Origin: an uncultured Verrucomicrobiales bacterium
GTDB taxonomy: Bacteria; Verrucomicrobiota; Verrucomicrobiia; Verrucomicrobiales; Akkermansiaceae
Assembly: GCA_949373085.1 (NCBI GenBank)
Contig: CASICJ010000042.1
Location: 1 to 55,418 of the forward strand
Length of the DNA stretch: 55,418 nucleotides
Direction: 5' to 3'
Shown here: positions 44,718-53,998 of the stretch, piece by piece
Layout: each line of letters starts with the position of its first letter
Position numbering within the stretch: position 1 is the stretch's first letter
Notes under the pieces: generated by a model
Seen by the model: only the letters and a program-made list of their open reading frames with translations
Told to the model about the DNA's origin: nothing
The model's database searches: none
Program-made: the position numbers and the translations under genes

Positions 44718-46184
44718 ATGAAATTACTTCGAAGCTCCACAGGCATTGCCTGTCTCACCCTTGGCCTGAGTTTGGCTATTCCTCAGGCAGCCGAAGCGCA
44801 GTCCAGAGGGCGTAAAAGTCCCTCCCGAACGCAAAATCTCGTTGAGCGTCTCGCTGGCCTCGAAAAATATTCTACTTTGGTGACAGCAGTTACCGAAGCT
44901 GGTCTTGTTGATGCTCTTGCCGAAATCGACAAGGCAACCATTTTCGCTCCAACCAACGCTGCTTTTGAGAAAATTCCGGCTGAAAGCCTCACTGCGCTTC
45001 TTGCCGACAAGGCTTCGCTGACAAATCTTCTCACTTATCATGTTGTGCCTGGCAAACGTATCTCTTCATACCGGCTGGGAAGTCGTTCCCTCACGGCACT
45101 GAATGAAGGGACACTTGCAGTCAAGACAACTCGATATCGCTCGTTCTGGTGGTTTTCATCGGCCATAAAAGTCAACGACGCCAAAGTTGTGAAGGCAAAT
45201 CTGAAAGCGACTAACGGGATAATCCATGGGATTGATACTGTCCTTGATCCCGAGTTCATGGCACCGAAGACGATTTTGGAGCTTGCTGCTGGAAACGATG
45301 AACTTTCGACTCTCACAAGCTTAGTGGAGTCGGCTGGACTTGACAAAGCGCTCGACAGTCACCGTCTTGAATTAACCGTTTTTGCTCCAACTAACGAGGC
45401 GTTTGAGAAGCTTCCCGCTGAGTTGCTTGAAGCGGTTCAAAATGACCGTGAGCTACTGAGGTTTGTTTTGAAAAACCACATTGTCCGTGGCGCGGTCCAG
45501 AGCACTGATCTCGAGACTGGTACGGTCCGGACGGTTGGTCGGACTGAGCTGGATGTGGTCGTTGGCGAAGGGGGTGTCTCTGTGGGCTCGGCTTCTGTAG
45601 TTGCTGCTGACGTCGTGGCCGCGAATGGTGTTGTGCATGTGATCGATGAAGTTCTAGTCCCCGAAATTGTTGAAACTTTGGTCGGTGTAATTGAGTCTCG
45701 GGATGATCTCGCGACATTCAAGGTCGCTCTTGATGCGGCTGGTTATACTCGCTTCTTTGATCAAAAATCACGTTACTGGAGATGGACTTTCTTTGCTCCG
45801 AACAACGATGCTTTCGCTGCGATCCCGGCAGATGCTCTTGCTGCATTGCTCGACGATAAGCGAGCTCTTCGTGGTGTCTTGCTTCGTCATTTAGCATATG
45901 GAAAGATCACTTCTGCTGACCTATCCGACGGCTCAGTCGTCCGGACGATTGGTGGTCGTCTAGCCGTCGATATCTCTGATTCAGGCGCCACATTTAATGG
46001 TGCCCCTCTTCTCGAGGCGGATCTAAGCGCTTCAAATGGTGTTCTTCATATCGTAGGGGCTGTCATTCCGGAAACTAATCCAGACGATGGAGACGATGGA
46101 GACGATGGAGACGATGGAGACGATGGAGACGATGGTGACGATGGTGACGATGGTGACAGTGAAGACGGCGGTGCGAATGAGTAG
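44718..46184 (+). CDS. Secreted protein with three fasciclin (FAS1) domains and an acidic tail
   Basis: 488 residues with signal peptide MKLLRSSTGIACLTLGLSLAIPQAAEA. Three FAS1 domains are visible, at about 35-172, 173-311 and 312-455, each with the H1/YH pattern: TIFAPTNAAFEKIP with LLTYHVVPG; TVFAPTNEAFEKLP with LKNHIVRG; TFFAPNNDAFAAIP with LLRHLAYG. Each ends with NGIIHGID, NGVVHVID or NGVLHIVG. FAS1 modules mediate adhesion or matrix contact. The last 30 residues are Asp/Gly repeats encoded by an imperfect 9-bp tandem repeat. A GGGGAAA site precedes the ATG and a terminator follows the gene. Confidence 0.92.
   Translation: MKLLRSSTGIACLTLGLSLAIPQAAEAQSRGRKSPSRTQNLVERLAGLEKYSTLVTAVTEAGLVDALAEIDKATIFAPTNAAFEKIPAESLTALLADKASLTNLLTYHVVPGKRISSYRLGSRSLTALNEGTLAVKTTRYRSFWWFSSAIKVNDAKVVKANLKATNGIIHGIDTVLDPEFMAPKTILELAAGNDELSTLTSLVESAGLDKALDSHRLELTVFAPTNEAFEKLPAELLEAVQNDRELLRFVLKNHIVRGAVQSTDLETGTVRTVGRTELDVVVGEGGVSVGSASVVAADVVAANGVVHVIDEVLVPEIVETLVGVIESRDDLATFKVALDAAGYTRFFDQKSRYWRWTFFAPNNDAFAAIPADALAALLDDKRALRGVLLRHLAYGKITSADLSDGSVVRTIGGRLAVDISDSGATFNGAPLLEADLSASNGVLHIVGAVIPETNPDDGDDGDDGDDGDDGDDGDDGDDGDSEDGGANE
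46083..46154 (+). repeat. Eight 9-bp tandem units encoding a Asp-Asp-Gly tail
   Basis: Five copies of GACGATGGA followed by three of GACGATGGT encode repeated DDG at the end of the FAS1 protein. Such arrays change length easily, always in frame. An acidic tail of this type could bind calcium or simply be disordered. Confidence 0.9.
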
Positions 46185-46214
46185 AGCGAATCCCTCTTTA
46201 TAAATAATAACTAT

Positions 46215-46245
46215 GAAGACTCTGCGACCGCAGGGTCTTCTTTTT
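46215..46245 (+). terminator. Rho-independent terminator after the FAS1 gene
   Basis: GAAGACTCTGC pairs with GCAGGGTCTTC (one G-T pair) around GACC and is followed by seven or more T residues. The next gene starts only a few bases later, at 46250. Confidence 0.85.
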
Positions 46246-46249
46246 AAAA

Positions 46250-46813
46250 ATGAAAAACCTTAAAGGACTGGCTAAGGTTATCGCAGGCCTCTTTTTTTTG
46301 GTCTCCTGTCGAAATACCGAGTTATCAGAGGGCGATGGTGCAGGCGATTCAAAGAATCCCGGAAAGGTCGAAGCTTCTACGAGGAACCAGATGTTATCTG
46401 GGGGAAGTGAGCGCAGTGAAACAGGTCAGGCGAGGATCGCTAGTTTTGTATCAATGTTAAAGAAGATCCCAGATTACCAAGAGAGGAGGGATTCTTTTTC
46501 TGAGATCTTGTTAGATCTTCCTAATGACGAGCATGATATTGCTGTTGAGGTGGCAATCGATGATCTTAATTCAGAAGATCCTGCAAATTTGGTTTTGGAG
46601 TATCTCGAGATAAGTAGCCTGATGTCGCCCGCCCTCCAGTTGCCAGGCATCGTTCGGCTTTTGGAAGAGCCAAAGTTGTTGCCATTGCAACGAACTGCGA
46701 TAGAGCAGCAACTACGACAAGACATTGGGATATCCCCAGATCAAATTGTGAGTGACTGGCGGATCCTTGTTGGTAATCACCTCAGGAAAAATAAGACCTT
46801 GATTTCGGAGTGA
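46250..46813 (+). CDS. Hypothetical lipoprotein
   Basis: 187 residues with lipobox LVSC, so the lipidated cysteine is at about residue 20. The mature part is helical (MLKKIPDYQERRDSFSEILL, IAVEVAIDDLNSEDPANLVLEYLE, LPGIVRLLEEPKLLPLQRTAIEQQLRQDI) and could be a HEAT-like arrangement, but I recognise no family. The ATG lies just after the terminator of the FAS1 gene, so its promoter must overlap or precede that hairpin, or it depends on read-through. ychF converges on it with a 10-bp gap. Confidence 0.7.
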   Translation: MKNLKGLAKVIAGLFFLVSCRNTELSEGDGAGDSKNPGKVEASTRNQMLSGGSERSETGQARIASFVSMLKKIPDYQERRDSFSEILLDLPNDEHDIAVEVAIDDLNSEDPANLVLEYLEISSLMSPALQLPGIVRLLEEPKLLPLQRTAIEQQLRQDIGISPDQIVSDWRILVGNHLRKNKTLISE

Positions 46814-46823
46814 GGTCTTTGGC

Positions 46824-47939
46824 TTAAACGTTAAAGCGAAACTCAATGACGTCACCATCAGCAACGACGTATTCCTTTCCTTCGATGCGCAGCTTTCCTG
46901 CATCGCGTGCAGCGGCCTTGCCCCCGAGTGCCACAAAGTCATCATAATGAACGACCTCGGCTGCGATAAACCCGCGTTCAAAATCTCCGTGAATGACTCC
47001 TGCAGCGGCTGGAGCCTTATCTCCCGCAGTTACGGTCCATGCCCGTGTTTCCTGAACTCCGGTCGTAATGTAAGTTCGAAGACCGAGGAGTTGGTAAACT
47101 GCCCGGATAAGGTCGGAGACCCCTGAGTCACTAACTCCCATATCACCAAGAAATTCTGTGGCCTCCTCTGGACTGAGCTCCACCAATTCTTCTTCGATAC
47201 GGGCAGAGATGACGATGATCTCTGCGCCGTGTGATTCGGCAGCATAAGCTTTCACCTCTGAGACGAGGGTGTGTGAATCAGGATTTTCAATCGCGCCCGC
47301 AAGCTCATCTTCGTTCACATTGCAGGCGAAAATCGTGGGCTTGGAGGAAAGGAGGAAAAACTCTTTCATCAGTTTTTTCTCATCGTTATTGAGATCAGCT
47401 GTGAGGGAAGGTTTACCGGCATCAAGGTGGGGGAGGAGCTTGGAAATGAGCTCGACTTCAGCCTTGGATTCCTTGTCACCCGACTTGGCTTTCTTTTCGC
47501 GTGACTGTTTCCTTTTATCAAGTGCAGCTATATCCGCTAAAATGAGCTCGGAGTTGATGATTTCGATATCGCGGGTGGGGTCGACAGTGCCGAGTTCGTG
47601 GATAATGTCATCGTTCTCGAAGCATCGGACGACTTGCACGATGGCATCGACTTCACGGATGTTGGCGAGGAACTTGTTTCCGAGTCCAGCTCCTTCCGAG
47701 GCCCCTTCGACAAGTCCGGCGATGTCGACGAACTCGATGGCGGTTGGTATGACCTTAGTTGATTTCGACATATCGGATAGTTTGTCGAGACGTGAATCGG
47801 GGACAGTGACCATGCCCACGTTGGGGTCAATGGTACAAAAAGGGTAGTTAGCGGCCTCGGCGTTGCGGGTCCGAGTGAGGGCATTAAAGAGAGTGGATTT
47901 ACCAACATTAGGCATTCCGACGATTCCGGCCTTGAGCAT
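46824..47939 (-). CDS. ychF: Redox-regulated ATPase YchF (Obg-like)
   Basis: Ribosome-associated OBG-family nucleotidase that prefers ATP. The 371-residue protein has G1 GMPNVGKSTLFNALT, a hydrophobic-substituted G3 DIAGLVEGASEGAGLGN, and a noncanonical G4 region in FACNVNEDEL where most GTPases have NKxD, as in other YchF proteins. The C-terminal TGS-like domain ends DGDVIEFRFNV, the usual conserved end of the family. The coiled-coil segment (REKKAKSGDKESKAEVELISKLLPHLD) is also present. It stands alone on the minus strand, converging with the lipoprotein gene. Confidence 0.97.
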   Translation of the reverse strand: MLKAGIVGMPNVGKSTLFNALTRTRNAEAANYPFCTIDPNVGMVTVPDSRLDKLSDMSKSTKVIPTAIEFVDIAGLVEGASEGAGLGNKFLANIREVDAIVQVVRCFENDDIIHELGTVDPTRDIEIINSELILADIAALDKRKQSREKKAKSGDKESKAEVELISKLLPHLDAGKPSLTADLNNDEKKLMKEFFLLSSKPTIFACNVNEDELAGAIENPDSHTLVSEVKAYAAESHGAEIIVISARIEEELVELSPEEATEFLGDMGVSDSGVSDLIRAVYQLLGLRTYITTGVQETRAWTVTAGDKAPAAAGVIHGDFERGFIAAEVVHYDDFVALGGKAAARDAGKLRIEGKEYVVADGDVIEFRFNV

Positions 47940-48235
47940 GATGGGGACGCTTTACCGTAGGATCGCGGCAGTGAAAACCCCCAACTCATCTCAAGGCAAA
48001 GTTTTATTCGGTAGTGGCGATTTTCAAAGGAAGTGAGCTCGACAAAAATTAGCTCAAGAAGGGGGGGGGATGAGTAAAGCAGATTTTGAGAGTGGGGACT
48101 CATATGTGAACAGGCCATTTGTTAGGGAGGCCGCGTGCATTCCTCTTCATTCAAAGATTAATTGAATTTTTTTCATTTTTGTTTTATCGATCTCTGGTCT
48201 GGACATTCTCGTTCTAGGGGTTTGATTGGCTCCCA
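47940..48235. other. Intergenic region between ychF and the methyltransferase
   Basis: About 296 bp holding the divergent promoters. A run of nine G at 48061-48069 directly precedes an ATG opening a 31-codon frame (MSKADFESGDSY...), which I do not recognise and regard as probably noncoding. A T-rich stretch (ATTGAATTTTTTTC) lies near 48160. Nothing else is visible. Confidence 0.4.
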
Positions 48236-48964
48236 ATGCCAGATGTTTACGAGACAGATCGATATGTGGGGGAGTATCTCCTTTTCCATTATGGAAAGTC
48301 TGAGGAGATTTTACCTTGGGAGTATGGTCCGGCCGCGGCTCTGGATTTTCCGGTCCGGACGGTGGGGCATTTCTCTAAAGGTAGTGTCGAGCGTTCTTTA
48401 GACGTGGGTTGCGCCGTGGGTCGGTCGTCGTTCGAGCTTGGCAGGACAAGTGATGAAGTGATCGGGATCGATTTTTCCAGTGCCTTTATTACGGCAGCCG
48501 AGAAGATTGGAGCGGGAGAAACGCTTTCGTGCCAGCGGTTGGAGGAAGCAGCAGAAATTACTAAAGTGAATGTTTCGCGGCCCACTGGGACCAATGGAGA
48601 TGGAGTTACCTTTGAAGTGGGCGACGCAATGAATTTACGGGACGGACTGGGAGAGTTCGATCGAGTGCATGCTGCAAATCTTGTTTGCCGTCTTCCCAAG
48701 CCCCGTCGATTTTTGTCAAGGCTCGCTAGCTTGGTGCGAAACGGTGGTGAGTTAGTGTTGGCGACTCCTTGCACCTGGCTAGAGGAATTCACACAAAAGG
48801 AAAATTGGCCCGAAGGCCGCACCCTTGACTGGCTTAAAAAAGAACTCGCCAATGACTTCGAATTGATTGAAGTCGCCGATGAGCCTTTTTTGATTAGAGA
48901 AACTGCGCGCAAGTTCCAGTGGACAGTATCGATGGTGACCAAATGGAAGCGTCTTGATCCTTAA
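48236..48964 (+). CDS. Stand-alone 4-mercaptohistidine N1-methyltransferase-like protein (OvoA C-terminal domain type)
   Basis: A 242-residue SAM-dependent methyltransferase that starts VYETDRYVGEYLLFHYG and continues EEILPWEYGPAAALDFPVRTV. This is the distinctive opening of the OvoA C-terminal module that methylates the imidazole of 5-thiohistidine to make ovothiol. The SAM site is LDVGCAVGRSSFELGR (about 55-70), followed by VIGIDFSSAFITAAE, a motif IV-like region with RVHAANLVCRLPKPRRFL, and ELVLATPCTWLEEFT. In the classical enzyme this module is fused to the sulfoxide synthase; here it is a separate gene and the synthase is not in the window. The substrate is inferred from family resemblance. 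Confidence 0.8.
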   Translation: MPDVYETDRYVGEYLLFHYGKSEEILPWEYGPAAALDFPVRTVGHFSKGSVERSLDVGCAVGRSSFELGRTSDEVIGIDFSSAFITAAEKIGAGETLSCQRLEEAAEITKVNVSRPTGTNGDGVTFEVGDAMNLRDGLGEFDRVHAANLVCRLPKPRRFLSRLASLVRNGGELVLATPCTWLEEFTQKENWPEGRTLDWLKKELANDFELIEVADEPFLIRETARKFQWTVSMVTKWKRLDP

Positions 48965-49077
48965 TCAGGATGAGTTTGAGAGGTTGAAAGAATCACCAGA
49001 CGTCCTTGACTAGTTTTAAGGTTTGGGTGGTTCGGCTCGGTCTTCAGACAACCATCTTAGGTTTCCCACAGAGGGGA

Positions 49078-49093
49078 TTGCATAAAGTTGCAA
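49078..49093. promoter_or_regulatory. Candidate operator 1 upstream of the carbohydrate locus
   Basis: TTGCATAAAGTTGCAA, an imperfect inverted repeat (TTGCA and TGCAA), is repeated 57 bp downstream as TTGCATAAAGTTACAT. Twelve bases (TTGCATAAAGTT) are shared. Such paired sites suit the convergent LacI-family regulator at 53995. Confidence 0.4.
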
Positions 49094-49134
49094 AATTGGA
49101 ATTTCCCCTTGTTCGGTGCTGTTTTTTAAATATG

Positions 49135-49150
49135 TTGCATAAAGTTACAT
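49135..49150. promoter_or_regulatory. Candidate operator 2 upstream of the carbohydrate locus
   Basis: Second copy, TTGCATAAAGTTACAT, 46 bp before the earliest start of the GH94-like gene. Spacing of 57 bp between copies is about five and a half helical turns, so the two sites would lie on roughly opposite faces of the helix. Confidence 0.4.
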
Positions 49151-49195
49151 CTTTCTAACCCTCGTGGTTTGGATCTGTTTTATTGAGATTACGAA

Positions 49196-52100
49196 GTGAA
49201 AGATTTACCAATGACACCTTTGACTTTTACCACTGAATCAGAAGCAATGAGTAGAACCATCGAATTTGATCAGGTTAATAAATGGGAAATTCGTGACGGG
49301 CGGGATTTTGCGGTGATTGACCATCTCGAGGGATTTGATCCATTCTTTCTCAGTATAGCGACGGTTACGAATCAGTGGTTATTTTGCAGTAGTAATGGTT
49401 CATTAAGCGCTGGACGAGAGAATCCAGAGAAGGCGCTTTTTCCTTACCTGACGGTTGATAAAATTCTGGGGAACTGGAACGAAACAGGCCCATTCACTGC
49501 GATCGAATGCGAAGGCGAAATTTGGCATCCTTTCTGGCCGACTGCTATTCACACAACGCCGATTCGCAGACGCCTCTTAAAGAGTTTTCTGGGCGAAGAA
49601 TTAATTTTTGAAGAGTGGAATGAAAATTTAAACCTTCGTTTTAGCTATCACTGGCAGCTCTCTGGCAAGTTTGGTTTTGTGAGAAAAGTCAAAATTACGA
49701 ATGAAGGAAATGAGACGAAGAATTTTAGGATTGTGGACGGTCTTCAGGACTTGCAGGTGCCTGGAGTGAGCCAGCGCTTACATCTAGATTTAAGTTGCCT
49801 TGCTGATGCCTATAAAATGAGCGAGATCTGCTGCGAAGGTCAATTGATGATCCATCGATTGGCTTCTGGAATCGTGGATGCTCCAATCCCTCTGGAAAGT
49901 CTTAAGGCGACAACCGTTTGGACCACCGGTCTTTTAGAGGCTGAGACCTTTTTGTCTCGTCGTGATGCCGAGCAGTTTTTGAAAGGCGAATCTTCTGGCC
50001 GAAATAAGACTAAATCACGAGGAAAGCGTGGGGCTTTTTTATTAGGGGCAGATTTGTCTCTGCCGGCAGGTGAGTCCAAAGATTGGATGATGGTTGCGGA
50101 AATTGAACAAACTCATCGTGAAGTCGGAAGCTTGGTCGAAGCACTCCGTGATGAAGTCATTTTGCTCACGGCCGTTGAAGAGGACTTGGAGAAAGGACGG
50201 AAGAGGCTGCGTGAGCTTGTAGAATCAGTAGATGGCTTCCAGAAAAGTGCCGATCTCGATGCCTCCCATTACCACTATCATAATACTCTTTGTAACGTAT
50301 TGCGTGGGGGTCTTCCTGAAAATGGATCGCTTCTTTCTTCGACTCAGTTCAAGCACTTTATAATTCAGAATAATCGGGAGTTAGCTGAACAATTTGAGGG
50401 CTGGTTTTCGAGTCTGCCTGAATCATTCGAGCGAGACTGGATCATGGCAGAAGCCCGCGGCCAAGGCGATTCAGATTTAATTCGCCTCACGACGGAATAC
50501 TTGCCTCTTGTTTTGGGCAGGCGGCATGGTGATCCAAGCCGCCCTTGGAATAAGTTTAATATTCGGCTTCAGGATGAAGAGGGGCGACCGGTCCATCATT
50601 ACGAAGGAAATTGGCGGGATATTTTCCAAAACTGGGAAGCACTCGCATGGAGTTATCCGGTCTTTCTCGACGGTTTTATTTCCAGATTTCTTAACGCTTC
50701 CACGTTGGATGGTTTCAATCCCTACCGCGTGACTTCATCGGGAGTTGATTGGGAAGTTCCTGATCCAGATGATCCTTGGGTTTCTATCGGTTACTGGGGC
50801 GATCATCAGATCATCTATCTTCTGAAATTTTTGGAACTCAAAGCAAAGATTGATCCCGAATTTCTTGATTCGTGGAGTGAATCTCATTTCGTTTTTGCAG
50901 ATGTGCCGTATCGACTTGCGAGTTGGGAGAAGACGCTCGCAGATCCTCGTGATACGGTAGAGTTTGATCAGGAGCGTCATGATCAACTTTTGGCCAAGAA
51001 AGAGGAGATTGGAGGAGATGGATTGCTCCTTTGTGACGAGGGAGGTAAGCTCATCCGAGTAGGGTTGATCGAAAAATTACTTATCCCCGCAATGGCTAAG
51101 CTCGGACAATTGATTCCAGATGGAGGGATCTGGATGAACGCTCAAAAGCCCGAGTGGAATGACGCTAACAATGCCTTGGCTGGGAATGGCCTTTCGGTCG
51201 TAACGACGGGATATCTGCTCCGCTATTTGCGGTTTTTACAGCGTTCGATCCAGACATGTAGGCTCACTGAATTTTCAGTTTCCAAATCGGCCCAACAAGC
51301 AATTCAGCGATTGGCGGAAGTCCTCGGTGATCCTCGCTGGAAGCAGAACGATCCGGTATCGAATACTGATCGGTTTGAGCTGGCTCGGGCAAATGGCCTG
51401 GTAATGCAAGATTATCGAGATTCGGTCAGGGAAGAGATTTGTCATATGGGTAGTCTTGGTGCTCCTCGTATTCTTAGTTTTTTATCTCATGCGATTGAAG
51501 CTGTGGAGGGAGTCTTGCAGTCCAACCGCAGACCGGACGGGCTCTGGCATGCCTACAACGTGCTAGACGCGCGCCCAGGAATTCCTGAAATGAAAGTTCA
51601 AAGCCTTCAGCTGATGTTGGAAGGTCAGGTTGCGATTCTAAGCTCAGGGTTCCTCGAGAATGAGACTGCAGTGAGTCTATTGGAGGATCTGGCCATGAGT
51701 GATCTTCGTTCGAAACGTCATCCGACCTACCTTTTATATCCCGATCGCGAGCTCGCCGGATTTGATGAACTTAATCGTATCCCGGATGCCGACTTGCGAG
51801 GTAATCAAGTCCTCGCTTCGATGGCGGGAAAAGGAGATGAGCGTCTAGTTTACGAGGATGGAACGGGAGCCTGGAGGTTTAATGAAACTCTTGTCAATGG
51901 ATACGCGTTGACGGACTGTTTGATTCAGGTTCAAGGCCTTTCTCTCGAAGATCGGACGGCAATCGAAGCAATATACGAAAAGGTCTTCTCTCATCACTCC
52001 TTCACCGGTCGTAGTGGTTCTATGTTTGGTTATGAGGGTTTAGGATGCGTCTATTGGCACATGGTTTCCAAATTGATGCTAGCCGCGCAGGAAGTTGCTT

Positions 52101-52606
52101 TGGCGGTTTGCAAGAGTGGGGGATCGAGTGATGAACTGAAGTGTCGGTCCGTCGCTGCCTATTATGCGGTCCAGCGGGGATTGGGATTCCGTCAAACTCC
52201 GCAGAGCTATGGTGCATTTCCGGCTGAACCTTATTCTCACAGTCAGGGCGAGAGGGGGGCCCAACAACCGGGCCTGACCGGACAAGTGAAGGAAGGTTTG
52301 CTCTGTCGTCTGGGGGAGTTGGGGGTCGACTTTGAAGACGGACGGTTGAGTTTTCGTCCTCACCTCCTTCGAGCAACAGAATTCGTGGATGGTGTGCTCT
52401 CATTTACTCATGCCCGGACTCCTCTGAAATACAAATCTTGCGAAGGTCTTGATGAACCTAGAGCCACTGCGATCACAAATGATGGTGAGGAGCTTGTTTT
52501 TTCAAATGGCGTTCTCGACATCGAGACGAGTTCGAGCATTCTTTTCAACCGGGGAACGGTTACGAAAGTTATCGTTCAAATTCCCTCGCATTGGCTTATT
52601 TCCTAA
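49196..52606 (+). CDS. GH94-like (cellobiose-phosphorylase-related) glycan enzyme
   Basis: A 1136-residue cytosolic protein without a signal peptide. The N-terminal beta-sandwich (about 25-340; RDGRDFAVIDHLEGFDPFFLS, CEGEIWHPFWPT, VKITNEGNETKNFRIVDGLQDL) and a large helical (alpha/alpha)6-type region (about 360-1000; EGNWRDIFQNWEALAWSYP, PDGGIWMNAQKPEWNDANNALAG) resemble glycoside phosphorylases and the large cellobiose-phosphorylase-like proteins of environmental bacteria. A small beta domain closes it. I cannot name the substrate or confirm the catalytic Asp. The frame can start at GTG 49196, ATG 49211 or ATG 49247; none has a strong ribosome site. The sugar transporter follows after 12 bp, so one transcript is likely. 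Confidence 0.75.
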   Translation: MKDLPMTPLTFTTESEAMSRTIEFDQVNKWEIRDGRDFAVIDHLEGFDPFFLSIATVTNQWLFCSSNGSLSAGRENPEKALFPYLTVDKILGNWNETGPFTAIECEGEIWHPFWPTAIHTTPIRRRLLKSFLGEELIFEEWNENLNLRFSYHWQLSGKFGFVRKVKITNEGNETKNFRIVDGLQDLQVPGVSQRLHLDLSCLADAYKMSEICCEGQLMIHRLASGIVDAPIPLESLKATTVWTTGLLEAETFLSRRDAEQFLKGESSGRNKTKSRGKRGAFLLGADLSLPAGESKDWMMVAEIEQTHREVGSLVEALRDEVILLTAVEEDLEKGRKRLRELVESVDGFQKSADLDASHYHYHNTLCNVLRGGLPENGSLLSSTQFKHFIIQNNRELAEQFEGWFSSLPESFERDWIMAEARGQGDSDLIRLTTEYLPLVLGRRHGDPSRPWNKFNIRLQDEEGRPVHHYEGNWRDIFQNWEALAWSYPVFLDGFISRFLNASTLDGFNPYRVTSSGVDWEVPDPDDPWVSIGYWGDHQIIYLLKFLELKAKIDPEFLDSWSESHFVFADVPYRLASWEKTLADPRDTVEFDQERHDQLLAKKEEIGGDGLLLCDEGGKLIRVGLIEKLLIPAMAKLGQLIPDGGIWMNAQKPEWNDANNALAGNGLSVVTTGYLLRYLRFLQRSIQTCRLTEFSVSKSAQQAIQRLAEVLGDPRWKQNDPVSNTDRFELARANGLVMQDYRDSVREEICHMGSLGAPRILSFLSHAIEAVEGVLQSNRRPDGLWHAYNVLDARPGIPEMKVQSLQLMLEGQVAILSSGFLENETAVSLLEDLAMSDLRSKRHPTYLLYPDRELAGFDELNRIPDADLRGNQVLASMAGKGDERLVYEDGTGAWRFNETLVNGYALTDCLIQVQGLSLEDRTAIEAIYEKVFSHHSFTGRSGSMFGYEGLGCVYWHMVSKLMLAAQEVALAVCKSGGSSDELKCRSVAAYYAVQRGLGFRQTPQSYGAFPAEPYSHSQGERGAQQPGLTGQVKEGLLCRLGELGVDFEDGRLSFRPHLLRATEFVDGVLSFTHARTPLKYKSCEGLDEPRATAITNDGEELVFSNGVLDIETSSSILFNRGTVTKVIVQIPSHWLIS

Positions 52607-52618
52607 TTCTATTTCCTC

Positions 52619-53998
52619 ATGTCTTTTGAAACTTCACAAACGCTCTCGACTAAAGAAAAAGTCGGCTACGGTCTCGGCGACACTGCTTCGAACTTTGTTT
52701 TCCATATCGTTAATGCTTTCCTGATTACCTACTACACCGACGTTATGGGCCTAAATCCAGCAGCGGTGGGGACTCTTTACGCTGTTGCCCGCTTATGGGA
52801 TGCCATTTCTGATCCGTTGATGGGGGGGCTCGCCGACCGGACACAAACCAAATTCGGAAAGTATCGTCCTTATCTTCTTTGGATCGCTGTTCCCTATGGA
52901 TTAATCGGTTTTTTGGCCTTCCTCGGGCCGGACTTGGACCCTACTTGGAAATTGGTTTATGCCTATGTAACTTATATTGCGCTGATGACGGTTTATACCG
53001 CAATCAATGTTCCGTATTCGGCTATGATGGGCACGATGACAGGAGATCCCGCAGAGCGGGCATCACTCTCGAATTTCAGGTTTGCAGGAGCCTTTTCTGC
53101 CCAGGTAATCATTGGCCTCGCTTTGTTTCCTATTATTGACAGCTTCGGAGGACGGAACAGCCCGGAGGCGTGGAGGACTGCCATGATAGTTTTCTCGATA
53201 CTAGCGACCTTTCTTTTTCTCTATACTTTTTCCACAACCCGTGAACGGATTGCCCCATCCAAAGAGGAAAGAGTCGATCTCAGAAAAGACCTCAGCTACC
53301 TGACGCGTAACAGGCCTCTTATAGTCATGCTAATCGTGGCTTTCATAACCTTAGCGTTCTCAGGATTGAGATGGGGAATAACCTATCCCTACTTGAAGTA
53401 TTTGGCAGATCTTGGAGACGAGAAATATTTTTGGTATTTGGATCGAATGTCGATTTTTTACGCTTCTGCGCCTATTGCTCTTGTTCTAGGGCTTTTGCTG
53501 ACCAAGCCGCTTTCGAGGCGGTTTGGAAAAAGGAACGCTTTGATTGGTTTGACGATGATTAACGCATTTTCTGTAATCGCGTTTTATTTTGTACCGGCAA
53601 AAAACTTTGAGCAAATCTTTTGGCTTAATCTTGCTAGCGCGTTTTTTGCGGGACCAATGCCTGCATTAGTTTGGGCCATTTATACCGATGTGGTTGACTA
53701 TGGCGAGTGGAAGTTTGGACGTCGTATCACAGCGCTCACTTTTGCCGCTGCGATGTTAGTCCAGAAAGCTGGACTTGCTCTCGGGGGGTGGGCCGTGGGA
53801 ATGCTTCTGGCCTACTTTGGGTATGTTGCCAACGTAGAACAATCGTCCGAGTCGGCCCATGGAATTCTTCTGATGTTTTCAATCATCCCTGGTGTTCTCA
53901 CTATCCTATCAGGAGTGGCTCTGTTTTGGTATAATTTGGACGATGATGAGGTTGAAAAAATCGCCCTGGAACTCGAGAAGCGTCGCGTTGAAGCCTAG
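52619..53998 (+). CDS. GPH-family sugar:cation symporter (MFS_2)
   Basis: A 459-residue inner-membrane transporter of the glycoside-pentoside-hexuronide:cation symporter family. The N-terminal signature KVGYGLGDTASNFVFHIVNAFLITYYTDVMGL and the loop RLWDAISDPLMGGLADRTQTKFGKYRPYLL are diagnostic, and about 12 hydrophobic segments follow. The middle loop has TRNRPLIVMLIVAF, and a later FAGPMPALVWAIYTDVVDYGEWKFGRR matches the second conserved loop. It would import a mono- or oligosaccharide for the GH94-like enzyme just upstream (12-bp gap). The stop overlaps the convergent LacI-family gene through a shared CTAG. Confidence 0.92.
   Translation: MSFETSQTLSTKEKVGYGLGDTASNFVFHIVNAFLITYYTDVMGLNPAAVGTLYAVARLWDAISDPLMGGLADRTQTKFGKYRPYLLWIAVPYGLIGFLAFLGPDLDPTWKLVYAYVTYIALMTVYTAINVPYSAMMGTMTGDPAERASLSNFRFAGAFSAQVIIGLALFPIIDSFGGRNSPEAWRTAMIVFSILATFLFLYTFSTTRERIAPSKEERVDLRKDLSYLTRNRPLIVMLIVAFITLAFSGLRWGITYPYLKYLADLGDEKYFWYLDRMSIFYASAPIALVLGLLLTKPLSRRFGKRNALIGLTMINAFSVIAFYFVPAKNFEQIFWLNLASAFFAGPMPALVWAIYTDVVDYGEWKFGRRITALTFAAAMLVQKAGLALGGWAVGMLLAYFGYVANVEQSSESAHGILLMFSIIPGVLTILSGVALFWYNLDDDEVEKIALELEKRRVEA

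Noticed and set aside
45391..45721. Antisense open frames opposite the FAS1 gene
   Set aside because: They are shadows of the strongly coding FAS1 domains.
48061..48165. Thirty-one-codon frame after a nine-G run
   Set aside because: No family, no partner and poor coding character; the G run alone is not evidence of phase variation.
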